NCBI GenBank assembly: GCA_017937655.1
Contig: JAGBDE010000037.1
Span: 1-64,000, forward strand
Direction of reading: 5' to 3'
DNA length: 64,000 nucleotides
Origin: Clostridia bacterium
GTDB taxonomy: Bacteria > Bacillota > Clostridia > Christensenellales > Aristaeellaceae
Of this stretch, positions 44,366 through 51,335 are shown in pieces; the stretch's first letter is position 1, and every line of letters starts with the position of its first letter. A model generated the notes under the pieces. It did not search any database, was not told the origin of the DNA, and worked only from the letters and a program-made list of their open reading frames with translations. Position numbers and translations under genes: made by a program.

Positions 44366-44410
44366 GCCGGGGGCATCGTCCCCCGGCCCTATATCCCGCC
44401 AAACCATTTC
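44366..44410. repeat. Hairpin-plus-motif repeat, copy 3
   Basis: GCCGGGGG, a short loop and CCCCCGGC (44366-44386), then CTATATCCCGCCAAACCATT. It is almost identical to copy 1. Confidence 0.8.
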
Positions 44411-44450
44411 CTAAACTTTGACCCGCCACCAGGCAGAAAGGAAAAACACC

Positions 44451-44654
44451 ATGTTGAACCCCTCTGAAATCAAGGCTTATCTTCTGGATGAACTTGCGTT
44501 GGAACGCGATCGGCTTCTTTATGGCTACCAGAACAACTATGAATATCTGTATCGTATCTGCAATGATCTTGGCATTTTCGACACGTTCCCGCCCGTTGTC
44601 CGGGCCGAGGCTTTCCACCTGATCGACGTCACCGGCTGCATCGCTGATATGTAA
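44451..44654 (+). CDS. Small acidic accessory protein
   Basis: A 67-residue, mostly helical acidic protein (EIKAYLLDELALERDRLLYGYQNNYEYLYRIC). I do not recognise the family. ATG 44451 has AAAGGA 8 bases upstream. It sits between two copies of the intergenic repeat, like its neighbours. Confidence 0.65.
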   Translation: MLNPSEIKAYLLDELALERDRLLYGYQNNYEYLYRICNDLGIFDTFPPVVRAEAFHLIDVTGCIADM

Positions 44655-44671
44655 TCCCGCCAAATCATTTC
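44653..44671. repeat. Hairpin-plus-motif repeat, copy 4
   Basis: AATCCCGCCAAATCATTTC starts at the stop codon of the previous gene. A weaker CCGGGA/TCCCGG hairpin follows at 44690-44710 instead of preceding the motif. A truncated fifth copy (GCCCAATCATTTCAC) is at 45538-45552. Confidence 0.75.
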
Positions 44672-44727
44672 CCAAACCTTGATCGCCCGCCGGGAGGCAT
44701 CGTATCCCGGCAGAAAGGACGGCCCCT

Positions 44728-44997
44728 ATGAAACAAACAGGCAGAAAAACAATCCAGGTCGAATGGTGCAAAAACTGGATCAAAAGTCGATTCGCAAAGC
44801 TGCCTTCCTTCGCAAACGCCATTGAACGTAACCTTCTCTTTTCCGAAGCAGAAAAAGCCGGGCTTTACGTCCGAGGAACCTTTGATTCCTCCTTCAGCAG
44901 AGCAATAGAACAATTGTTGGAAGTAGAAGACGTGCACGACAAGAACGGCAATTTCCTCTATTACGTCTTCAGGCTAAAAAAACCAGAAAGGCCATAA
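44728..44997 (+). CDS. Small basic accessory protein
   Basis: An 89-residue basic protein (pI clearly high at the N-terminus: KQTGRKTIQVEWCKNWIKSRFAK). The rest is helix-rich and ends YYVFRLKKPERP, like a winged-helix wing. I do not recognise a family. ATG 44728 has AAAGGA upstream. Confidence 0.65.
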   Translation: MKQTGRKTIQVEWCKNWIKSRFAKLPSFANAIERNLLFSEAEKAGLYVRGTFDSSFSRAIEQLLEVEDVHDKNGNFLYYVFRLKKPERP

Positions 44998-45035
44998 CCA
45001 CCAAGGCCGCTCAACTGACAGAAAGGAAGGATATC

Positions 45036-45209
45036 ATGTCAAAATGGATCAACGGAAAATGCGAAGTTTACGAAGACCGTCACGGGAATATAAGGTGTGA
45101 AGGCTGTTGTGAACCGCTTTTCTGCAACGAAAACGGCGATATGCCAGAAGAATGCCCTCGATGTGGCGCACCTCTCGCTTATAGCATTTTCACGCAAGAA
45201 GAAACGTAA
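45036..45209 (+). CDS. Small zinc-ribbon-like protein
   Basis: A 57-residue protein with cysteines at residues 9, 21, 24, 25, 30, 40 and 43 (RCEGCCEPLFC and ECPRCGAPL). The pattern suggests one zinc ribbon. ATG 45036 has AAAGGAAGG upstream. It is of the size and type common in plasmid and phage accessory runs; the function is unknown. Confidence 0.65.
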   Translation: MSKWINGKCEVYEDRHGNIRCEGCCEPLFCNENGDMPEECPRCGAPLAYSIFTQEET

Positions 45210-45310
45210 CTGCCAGCTATCTGGTATGGCTTCATCCAGCTGCAACCGGTCACAGATTGACACCCACAGCATTTGTGTTATGATAGATATAGCAGGAAAG
45301 GAGGTTTCCC

Positions 45311-45535
45311 ATGGATATGCTTATCGCCGCCCTGATCGGCGCAGGAGCTCTTGTTCTTATCGTCATCGTTCACTTTTTCTGGGCAGAGAACGATAAACGC
45401 CGCCGCAAGGAAGAAGGCCTTCCCCCTCGCAAATACGGCATGATGCACGATGCAAAGCCCACCTACAACTTCACCCACAAAATCGGTGAAAACACCTACG
45501 TCACCACTTCTTACGAAGATAAATCCAATGAATGA
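45311..45535 (+). CDS. Small single-pass membrane protein
   Basis: A 74-residue protein. One N-terminal membrane helix (MLIAALIGAGALVLIVIVHFFW) is followed by a basic stretch (DKRRRKEEG) that would stay in the cytoplasm, and a polar tail. ATG 45311 has AAAGGAGG about 8 bases upstream. Unknown function. Confidence 0.7.
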   Translation: MDMLIAALIGAGALVLIVIVHFFWAENDKRRRKEEGLPPRKYGMMHDAKPTYNFTHKIGENTYVTTSYEDKSNE

Positions 45536-45754
45536 TGCCCAATCATTTCACAAAGCTCCGCTCACCCAGCGGGCATGATGAGAAGGAGCGATTTCTCCTT
45601 CTCATCATATCGTGACTACAGCTCGTTCGTGGTGGACAATCTGAAACATGACCAAAGAAGGAAAGCTTACTTCTTCTTGTATTGCCATGAAAACAAAAGC
45701 AGTAACTTGAAGTTTTCTGGACAAACATCTCAAAGAACAAATTAGGAGGATAAA

Positions 45755-46327
45755 ATGGATATTATGTTACAACTACTTTCCGCAGGTGTGATAGCAGCAT
45801 TAGTTACAGGAGTTTTTTCATTGATCATTGCGGCAAAGAATAATAAACGTTTAATTGAACTTGAGAATAACAAGCAAGAATTTACCGTCGCTCAAGAGAG
45901 ATTTAAGGGATTGCGTGACGCTTACAACGAATTAGTACGTATGTTGCCTGAGGAAGAATTATTGGGGCATTTTATAATGAATTTGCCATCAAAAGCAGAT
46001 TTTCACGAAACCGGCTTGTCAGATGCTTATGAGATCGCAGAAAGAAATATAAAAATTTTATTTTCTCACTTCCAGAGGTATTGTTATTTGCTCTCGGATG
46101 ATCAGCAAAAAGATGTTTCAGCTTTAATTGGACAGATTGATGATGTTACAAAGTGCATTGTTGATGTAGCTTCTGGATTACAAACATATAGTACGGCAGA
46201 GAATAAGGCTTCAAATGAGCCACTCAATATTCTAATCAGGGAGCGTATAGTAAAGGCTGCTGAATTTGAAGAAATGTATCACAATCTATATAAACACAAT
46301 TTAAGCAAGCTATCAAATTCAAAATAG
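45755..46327 (+). CDS. AT-rich gene: membrane-anchored helical protein
   Basis: A 190-residue protein. A single N-terminal membrane helix (MDIMLQLLSAGVIAALVTGVFSLIIA) is followed by a coiled-coil-like stretch (KNNKRLIELENNKQEFTVAQERFKGL) and a helical cytoplasmic part. The gene is visibly more AT-rich than its neighbours, with different codon choice (AAT, TTA, ATA). It has its own AGGAGG site and terminator. These are traits of a recently acquired cargo gene. Membrane-plus-coiled-coil proteins next to integrases can act in superinfection exclusion or phage defence, but that is speculation. Confidence 0.75.
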   Translation: MDIMLQLLSAGVIAALVTGVFSLIIAAKNNKRLIELENNKQEFTVAQERFKGLRDAYNELVRMLPEEELLGHFIMNLPSKADFHETGLSDAYEIAERNIKILFSHFQRYCYLLSDDQQKDVSALIGQIDDVTKCIVDVASGLQTYSTAENKASNEPLNILIRERIVKAAEFEEMYHNLYKHNLSKLSNSK

Positions 46328-46340
46328 GAAACATAAGCAA

Positions 46341-46376
46341 ACGGGCATCCGGCAGTCACCAGATGCTCGTTTTTTA
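46341..46376 (+). terminator. Terminator after the AT-rich membrane-protein gene
   Basis: ACGGGCATC and GATGCTCGT pair (one G-U) and are followed by six T residues. Confidence 0.85.
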
Positions 46377-46621
46377 CTGTTGGATAGATTGTTTCTTAAG
46401 AACCCGCCCATCCAGCGGGGCTTCTTTTTGTTCCCCTCACTTTGACATAATAGGATGTTGTGTTAAACTCATTTCAGAAAAATCTCTTCCAATATATACC
46501 CCTGTTTTTTGCTTCTCTCTCCCCTCTCAGTTTTACCATGCCACAATATGACAACCCCGCGCCCACAGTCTAAGAAGAAACTCCACCCTCCATATCCTTC
46601 AAAAACATTTCTATTTCCCAA
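46377..46621. other. 245-base gap between convergent genes
   Basis: It contains a second, weaker CCCGC/GCGGG hairpin with CTTCTTTTT at 46403-46430, and AT-rich sequence after it. I see no gene. An attachment site could lie here or on the other side of the integrase, but the partner copy is outside the window. Confidence 0.45.
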
Positions 46622-46665
46622 CAAAAAAGCGGGAGCAACGCTCGTATCTGCAAGCGTCGCTCCCT
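46622..46665 (-). terminator. Terminator of the integrase gene
   Basis: On the minus strand GGGAGCGACGCT and AGCGTTGCTCCC form a 12-base-pair stem (one G-U), then GCTTTTTTG, starting 6 bases past the integrase stop. Confidence 0.9.
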
Positions 46666-46670
46666 TTTCA

Positions 46671-47255
46671 TCATACCAACCCAAACTGCATCAAGCTTTC
46701 GTCAATCTCTTCCTGAATCACTCCGATGTACACCAGCGTTTCCCGCCGGGAAGAATGGCACAATATCCGCTGCAGGCTCACCACATCCCCAGTCTTCTTG
46801 TAGTAATGATAACCGAACGTTTTGCGCAGTGTATGGCATCCAATTCTATCCCGGATCCCCGCCTTCCGGGCAATCTCGTTCATGATCTGGTACGCACGCT
46901 GCCGTGAGATGGGTTTTTCCTTGTGATATGCGTCCTTCTGCCTGCTTTGCAGAATAAACTCGTCTCTGTCCCGCCCCTCAAGACATCGGTTAATCACTCG
47001 TCGCGCCTTCGGGTTAATCAGGATCCTGGCTTCCTTGCCTGTCTTCTGGGCCTTGATCTCCGCATAGTCCTTCCCCCGGAGATCCCGTACCCGGAACCGG
47101 CGAATATCTGAGATGCGCAGGCTGGTGTTGAACCCTACCGCCAAAAGCAGCTCCCAGCTCACGTCTCCCTTCTTCCTATGTGCATCATGCTCCCGGGCGA
47201 TGCGGTAGCATTTATCAAGCTGTTCCAGATCTCGAATAGGCTGTACAGTATACAT
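46671..47255 (-). CDS. Short tyrosine recombinase/integrase
   Basis: A 194-residue protein that is essentially the catalytic domain alone. Catalytic residues visible are Arg in NTSLRISDIR, Lys in KAQKTGKEA, His and Arg in CHTLRKTFGYH, His in ILCHSSRRE and the nucleophile Tyr in LVYIGV. It lacks the N-terminal arm-binding and core-binding domains of most phage integrases, so it may be a resolvase-like or minimal recombinase. ATG 47255 has AAGGAGGGG. It lies between the ArdC cluster and the prophage late genes, with its own terminator. Confidence 0.88.
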   Translation of the reverse strand: MYTVQPIRDLEQLDKCYRIAREHDAHRKKGDVSWELLLAVGFNTSLRISDIRRFRVRDLRGKDYAEIKAQKTGKEARILINPKARRVINRCLEGRDRDEFILQSRQKDAYHKEKPISRQRAYQIMNEIARKAGIRDRIGCHTLRKTFGYHYYKKTGDVVSLQRILCHSSRRETLVYIGVIQEEIDESLMQFGLV

Positions 47256-47365
47256 GTTCTCCCCTCCTTGTTACACGACCGTTTTGCTGATATTAAAAAA
47301 ATTTAATAAAGCCCAAAAAACGGCGAATTCTTTATGTATTTTCGTTTTTTTGAGAATACGTCCTC

Positions 47366-47394
47366 TTGATAACTTGGCCACAAAGTGGTAAAAT
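47366..47394 (+). promoter_or_regulatory. Promoter of the 28-residue toxin candidate
   Basis: TTGATA, a 17-base spacer and TAAAAT, 55 bases before the ATG at 47450. Confidence 0.75.
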
Positions 47395-47449
47395 TGTCCT
47401 CGCAAAGGGTTCATCGTCGGTCTTCGGTCATCGGATAGGAGGGAATTCG

Positions 47450-47536
47450 ATGAAGAAGTACTGGTTTGAAATCCTTACCATCGCGATTATGTTCCTCCAG
47501 TTGCTCTTGGACGTTTACGTTTACTTTATTTTGTAA
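47450..47536 (+). CDS. 28-residue membrane peptide, candidate type I toxin (Fst/par-like locus)
   Basis: A tiny gene whose product is one membrane helix (MKKYWFEILTIAIMFLQLL, then LDVYVYFIL). The ribosome site AGGAGGG is near-perfect, with 6-base spacing. Upstream is a good promoter, and about 110 bases downstream is a terminator. The 3' untranslated region holds a 25-base sequence (47607-47631) repeated in a convergent small RNA. Short leaderless hydrophobic peptides with such an RNA partner are the hallmark of type I toxins. The sequence resembles the holin-like toxin peptides common in Bacillota prophages. Confidence 0.7.
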   Translation: MKKYWFEILTIAIMFLQLLLDVYVYFIL

Positions 47537-47606
47537 GGAGGTTCTGGTTGACCCCGTTTCTTTGCGTTTGACGGCTGCCACCGTTAATCGTTTACTAAAT
47601 GACCGC

Positions 47607-47631
47607 TGATCGATCCAACCTCTCCGCATTG
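47607..47631. repeat. Direct repeat A (in the toxin mRNA 3' region)
   Basis: TGATCGATC, CAA, CCTCTCCGCATTG. It matches repeat B at 47736-47758 except for a three-versus-one base insert in the middle. Because repeat B is transcribed in the opposite direction, the two RNAs can form about 22 base pairs in trans. Confidence 0.88.
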
Positions 47632-47644
47632 TGTGCCCCTTGCA

Positions 47645-47673
47645 ACAAAAAGCAGCTTAGGCTGCTTTTTGTT
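47645..47673 (+). terminator. Terminator of the toxin mRNA
   Basis: AAAAAGCAGC, loop TTAG and GCTGCTTTTT form a compact stem running into TGTTTTCC. Confidence 0.85.
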
Positions 47674-47689
47674 TTCCATTTTCAGAATA

Positions 47690-47781
47690 AGAAAAGACGC
47701 TTATAGCTGCCACCATAAGCGTCATCTGCAGTTGTTGATCGATCGCCTCTCCGCATTGAGAAAACTTCTCACATCAACTAC
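47690..47781 (-). ncRNA. Candidate antitoxin RNA, convergent to the toxin gene
   Basis: The minus-strand promoter TTGAAT-17-TATAAT (47788-47816) should start an RNA near 47781. The transcript carries repeat B (47736-47758) and ends at the GACGCTTAT/ATAAGCGTC hairpin (47696-47723) followed by TTTTC. It is about 92 bases with no open frame. It does not overlap the toxin mRNA, so regulation would work through the shared repeat, as in Fst/par loci. Confidence 0.72.
47736..47758. repeat. Direct repeat B (in the antitoxin RNA)
   Basis: TGATCGATC, G, CCTCTCCGCATTG. It is the partner of repeat A at 47607-47631 and lies in the 5' half of the convergent small RNA. Confidence 0.88.
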
Positions 47782-47787
47782 AAATTC

Positions 47788-47816
47788 ATTATATCCATTT
47801 TGAGAAAAAAATTCAA
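47788..47816 (-). promoter_or_regulatory. Promoter of the candidate antitoxin RNA
   Basis: On the minus strand TTGAAT, a 17-base spacer and consensus TATAAT. The -10 is better than that of the toxin promoter, fitting an antitoxin RNA made in excess. Confidence 0.78.
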
Positions 47817-47914
47817 GTGTCTTTTTTGTGATTTTGCTTTTTTTGGGGGTAATGTCATGGTATAATATCCAAGCTGTCCATTTTTCAAATGCAATATGTC
47901 AAACCCAAAACGCC

Positions 47915-47947
47915 GCAAAAAGAACCGCTCCGGAATCCCGGAGCGGC
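47915..47947 (-). terminator. Terminator of the prophage late operon
   Basis: On the minus strand CCGCTCCG and CGGAGCGG flank a 6-base loop, followed by TTCTTTTTG, 16 bases past the holin stop. Confidence 0.9.
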
Positions 47948-47962
47948 TTTTCGTTATTCCTG

Positions 47963-48442
47963 TCAGATGGTTTCAGGCGGCTTGGCTTCCTCGCCAATGA
48001 GCAGTTCTTCCTCCGCAAGCATAGCTTCATCCATGCCCTTCTCACCGGCAAGCATCTGGGAAAGATCCAGCTTCTTCCAGGCACAGCGCAAGGCGTCCAA
48101 CACCTTATCAGTATCAATGTTGTAACCCTTCTCCTGCATCTTCCGCAGAGCCAGCTTCCACTTGTCCTCACCACAAAACCGTCCCAACAGTGCCTCCGCC
48201 GTGTATACCGCACAATCTGCTGCATAAGCCAGGCCCTTTTCCTCAAGCCAGGGTCTGACGTACTTTTCCAGCCAGTAGACCAGGAATGCAGCTGCAACAG
48301 CAGCCACAGCGCGGATCGCCACCGTCAGGACGGGCGTCCAGTCAAAGGCTACAGCCTCAGAGACCGCGCCCTCCGCCATGGCCATACCTATGGGCAGGCA
48401 AACCATCATGATCACCAGAAACCATACCAGATTCTTCTTCAT
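47963..48442 (-). CDS. LL-H-type phage holin
   Basis: A 159-residue protein. It has a signal-like N-terminus (MKKNLVWFLVIMMVCLPIGMAMA), a second membrane helix (LTVAIRAVAAVAAAFLVYWLE) and a helical C-terminal part with AVYTAEALLG and KWKLALRKMQEKGYNIDTD, the Holin_LLH pattern. Holins permeabilise the membrane to release or activate endolysin. It is the last gene of the late operon, directly before a terminator. ATG 48442 has GGAGG at 8-base spacing. Confidence 0.82.
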   Translation of the reverse strand: MKKNLVWFLVIMMVCLPIGMAMAEGAVSEAVAFDWTPVLTVAIRAVAAVAAAFLVYWLEKYVRPWLEEKGLAYAADCAVYTAEALLGRFCGEDKWKLALRKMQEKGYNIDTDKVLDALRCAWKKLDLSQMLAGEKGMDEAMLAEEELLIGEEAKPPETI

Positions 48443-48492
48443 TCCCTTTTCCTCCTTTGATTCAATAAAAAACAGGCATGAACGCCTGCTTT

Positions 48493-48945
48493 TCACGCAA
48501 TAAATGAATTTTCTTTCAAGCAGTGATTGTAAATCTCCATCACATAGGCATAGTCCGCTTCGAATACACCGTTTTCCTCGCCGGTCTTTTCCAGCAGGGC
48601 TTCGTATTTTTTGTTCAGATCAATGATGTGGGCGAACTCGTTTTTCGTGTGTTTCCTGCCGTTACGACATGAGTTCGCGAAATCAAGCACCTCCCAGCGG
48701 ATCCTGTCCATCTCGTTGCGTTGAATATCTTTGCCCTGTTCCTTTACCAGCTTGTCCAGGTTCTTCACCTCGGTCATCACCTCAGCGGTCATCTTTCGCC
48801 CAATCCAGCGGAAGAGTGCCGTTATGGGGTTGCACTTGAATATGGGCGTCACCTCGATGATGCTTGTCACAATCAGGCTGGTAATCGCCCAATGGTCAAG
48901 AATGAAATCCACAATCCCGTGGATCGTCATTTGCACTTCATCCAC
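48493..48945 (-). CDS. Phage membrane protein, possible second holin or lysis accessory
   Basis: A 150-residue protein. One membrane segment near the N-terminus (DHWAITSLIVTSIIEVTPIF) is followed by a long charged helical part (TEVMTEVKNLDKLVKEQGKDIQRNEMDRIRWEVLDFAN). Its place between endolysin and holin implies a lysis role. The GTG at 48945 is favoured: AGGGGGTG lies 5-6 bases upstream and the start comes right after the endolysin stop; earlier in-frame codons overlap the endolysin gene. Confidence 0.72.
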   Translation of the reverse strand: MDEVQMTIHGIVDFILDHWAITSLIVTSIIEVTPIFKCNPITALFRWIGRKMTAEVMTEVKNLDKLVKEQGKDIQRNEMDRIRWEVLDFANSCRNGRKHTKNEFAHIIDLNKKYEALLEKTGEENGVFEADYAYVMEIYNHCLKENSFIA

Positions 48946-48949
48946 ATCT

Positions 48950-49714
48950 TCACCCCCTTGCAAGGGCGTCCAAAAGCGCATCGTACAGCTTTTCGGCATC
49001 GCTTCTGGGCAGAAGAATGCTCACAGCTTCTCCATCCTCAATCTGGCATTGCTCTGCCGTTTGCAAAAACTCAGCCATCATGTATCCGTGCATGCCTTGG
49101 TACTCAACCGTGGCCCAGCCCTCCGCCTGTGCCAATACCTGTACCGTCGCACCAAGAGGAACCTTGTAAAGCGTTTCCGCTTTGTCAGACGGGCTTTTCC
49201 GCAGACGCACCATGTTTCCGCTCTGTGCAATGACCAAAGCAAGCGCTGCAGTTGTCCCGGCCTCAATCTGGCCATAGTCCACCTGTTTCAGGTACCCAAC
49301 ACCGCACCAGGAACCGTCCAGCTTGGAGCGCACAAATCCGGTTTGGGTGCTCTGTGCATTCAACACGCTGCCATCCTCATCCACCAAACCGATGTGGTAA
49401 TAGTCATTCAGATCTCCGTTGTAGTGCTTTCCGCCGGGCTGATAGCTCTCCGGCAGGGCATATCCCTGCTGGCCCGGCATACGTCGCTTAAAAGCTGCCA
49501 TACCAGGCTTCCATTGGTCAATGGGCAGAAGTTCGCGGATCTCCGTGCGAAGGATACGGTTGGAACCATGATAAATGCTTTTCCCATGCTGACCAAAACT
49601 CCACACAAAGGCCCCGGAGCAATCCACTGCCCCGGGGCTGCTGGAACTCATAACGTATTCCCATTTTTCTTTCAGCATCCGCTGAAAATCTGCAAGCAAA
49701 TCTTTGCTGGTCAT
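48950..49714 (-). CDS. Phage endolysin: NlpC/P60-type peptidase plus SH3 domain
   Basis: A 254-residue lysin. The N-terminal cysteine peptidase has the catalytic Cys in AVDCSGAFVWSF and the His in DYYHIGLVDEDG. Residues about 165-220 form an SH3_3 wall-binding domain (NMVRLRKSPSDKAETLYKVPLGATVQVL, GWATVEYQGMHGYMMAEFL). It cuts peptidoglycan stem peptides during lysis. The C-terminal tail (ILLPRSDAEKLYDALLDAL) is helical. ATG 49714 gives GAGGAG an 8-base spacing; the GTG and ATG just upstream overlap that site. Confidence 0.88.
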   Translation of the reverse strand: MTSKDLLADFQRMLKEKWEYVMSSSSPGAVDCSGAFVWSFGQHGKSIYHGSNRILRTEIRELLPIDQWKPGMAAFKRRMPGQQGYALPESYQPGGKHYNGDLNDYYHIGLVDEDGSVLNAQSTQTGFVRSKLDGSWCGVGYLKQVDYGQIEAGTTAALALVIAQSGNMVRLRKSPSDKAETLYKVPLGATVQVLAQAEGWATVEYQGMHGYMMAEFLQTAEQCQIEDGEAVSILLPRSDAEKLYDALLDALARG

Positions 49715-49719
49715 GGTCA

Positions 49720-49899
49720 TCACTCCTCAATGATTCCGTACTTTTGAAGAATTGCCGCGCAGGTTTCATCCTTCATCAGGTTTTTGATCTGGCCAGGGGG
49801 CAAGGCATTCAGCAGTGTCATCAGGTCAGCGGCCTTTTCGTCAGCCTGTGCACGCTTTTTGTTGTATGCCAGCACCCTCTCTTTCCAGGGGTTAGGCAT
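49720..49899 (-). CDS. Small phage protein upstream of the endolysin
   Basis: A 59-residue helical protein beginning MPNPWKERVLAYNKKRAQADEKA and ending AAILQKYGIIEE. It is tightly packed: its start overlaps the previous gene by 8 bases, and the endolysin ribosome site lies in its stop region. No family is recognised. Genes of this size are usual between fibre and lysis genes. Confidence 0.72.
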   Translation of the reverse strand: MPNPWKERVLAYNKKRAQADEKAADLMTLLNALPPGQIKNLMKDETCAAILQKYGIIEE

Positions 49900-50284
49900 T
49901 TTCAGTCACCTCTTCCTCCGTTTCTCCGGACAGTAGCAGCTCCAATGCTTCTTTCAGCTGCTGGTTTTCAGTTTCCAGCGTCTTCACCCGGCGTTCAAGC
50001 GTAGGGGAAGTTTCTCCCTGCTCGGGCACATCGGCATCCATTTCGGCTGATGTGCGCTCCATAGCCTTGCCGTCTGCCAGCTTATAGCGGTAGATTCCAC
50101 GATCATCCATGATCGGCTTCGGGAAGTAGTTCCCCTGTGCATGGTGGTACTTATCTCCATAGCCGCTGTCAATCTCCGTCCAGCCGCTTGTGTCGGTTAG
50201 AAATGCGCTTGAATTGATGTCGATAACCCGGTTTTCCTTGTCGATTTGAATAAAAACTAAATACGTTGCCATTACAGACTCCAT
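49892..50284 (-). CDS. Phage tail-fibre-associated protein (XkdW-like position)
   Basis: A roughly 130-residue protein. The first half is strand-rich (ATYLVFIQIDKENRVIDINSSAFLTDTSGW), as in small fibre-linked proteins that follow tail fibre genes. The last third is a coiled coil (TLERRVKTLETENQQLKEALELLL). The start is uncertain between ATG 50284 (preceded by AAGGGGGAAGGA) and ATG 50272 (GGAG at 8 bases). It may be a fibre assembly or chaperone-like protein, which is inference. Confidence 0.7.
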   Translation of the reverse strand: MESVMATYLVFIQIDKENRVIDINSSAFLTDTSGWTEIDSGYGDKYHHAQGNYFPKPIMDDRGIYRYKLADGKAMERTSAEMDADVPEQGETSPTLERRVKTLETENQQLKEALELLLSGETEEEVTENA

Positions 50285-50300
50285 TTATCCTTCCCCCTTG

Positions 50301-51335
50301 TTAAAGATCTTCCGACACGGAAATGTCCAAATCAGGCACGACGCAAGAACACGAAGCGGTTTCACTACAGCTAAAACGCAATTTTACGCCGTTGCTGGAA
50401 TGCAATGCGCCGATATATGTCAGCGCCAAATACCCTGCGTGATAATAGGCCCAAGCGGTTCCCGAGTTAATCACGACGGTTGGATTCACTTTCCCGCGCA
50501 TGGTTGTCGGTAGAGGAACTTCTACAACACACGATGTGCCAGCAATAACACCGTAACCCATTGTCCCTTTTACGCGATTATATATTCTCTGACATTCCGC
50601 CAGCTCCACCGCATACACTTTCGGCACATAGCGAAGTTGATCGGCTGTATATACACCTCTGAAAAGGCCGACATGTTTAATTGGTAACCTGCCCGCGGAA
50701 TTGGCAATGTAAACGAATTTTTCGCCGTTATTGGTGACGCTATACCCACTGTCGCCTAATGGTGTATATGCCTCAGTCAGCTTTGTGCAATGAGCCGCAC
50801 CGTCGCTTGTCCAGATGATGACCGTATAATCGCTACCGTCAGTAACGTCGCACCGAATCGGTTTTTGATACACGACGCTTCCAATTCCAAAAGAAAGACC
50901 CGCTCCGCCATTAAAGCTCAGCGTATCGGCTGTGTTGTTGTAAATCCATCTGTCAAGAGCGTATGTGATTGCGCCGTGAAGGCCTCCAAGCCCCTCTTGA
51001 TAAACGGGGTCTGTCCAGTTGCTGTTGTCGAAGAAGTTTTCCAGTGTAAGATAGTATTCAGGCGGTTTTCTATCAAGACACAACGCGTTGGCTGCGGTGC
51101 CGTTCTCAGCATACGCCTGCATTTCTTCGGTGACTTTTTCCAATCCTTTTTCCAGCTTGTTCATGTTAGAGGCATTCATCGGTGTACCCTGCTGCATTAC
51201 CTCACCCTCGCTTGGGAATTGTGTTACTGTTCCATCTTCGTTTTCAACCATTGTGTAGGTTCGCGGTTTCTCTACAATGTGATCCTTCCACACCGTAGGT
51301 TCATAAATCGTAACTGGTTTATTGTCAGGCATCAT
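50301..51335 (-). CDS. Phage tail fibre / receptor-binding protein
   Basis: A 344-residue protein. The N-terminal part (EKPRTYTMVENEDGTVTQFPSEGEVMQQGTPMNASNMNKLEKGL) matches the collar-like start typical of Bacillota phage fibres. The middle (AANALCLDRKPPEYYLTLENFFDNSNWTDP) is a linker, and the distal part is beta-rich with Gly/Ser/Tyr (GLSFGIGSVVYQK, YYHAGYLALTYIGAL) and two late Cys. It sits where fibres lie, after gpI. It overlaps the previous gene by 11 bases. Confidence 0.82.
   Translation of the reverse strand: MMPDNKPVTIYEPTVWKDHIVEKPRTYTMVENEDGTVTQFPSEGEVMQQGTPMNASNMNKLEKGLEKVTEEMQAYAENGTAANALCLDRKPPEYYLTLENFFDNSNWTDPVYQEGLGGLHGAITYALDRWIYNNTADTLSFNGGAGLSFGIGSVVYQKPIRCDVTDGSDYTVIIWTSDGAAHCTKLTEAYTPLGDSGYSVTNNGEKFVYIANSAGRLPIKHVGLFRGVYTADQLRYVPKVYAVELAECQRIYNRVKGTMGYGVIAGTSCVVEVPLPTTMRGKVNPTVVINSGTAWAYYHAGYLALTYIGALHSSNGVKLRFSCSETASCSCVVPDLDISVSEDL

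Noticed and set aside
43338-44710. Spaced repeats in the ArdC run as a CRISPR array
   Set aside because: Spacing equals gene length (hundreds of bases), the spacers are genes, and there are no cas genes. No CRISPR array was found in the window.
47840-47870. TATAAT on the plus strand between the antitoxin promoter and the late-operon terminator
   Set aside because: No acceptable -35 at 16-18 bases and no gene downstream in that direction.
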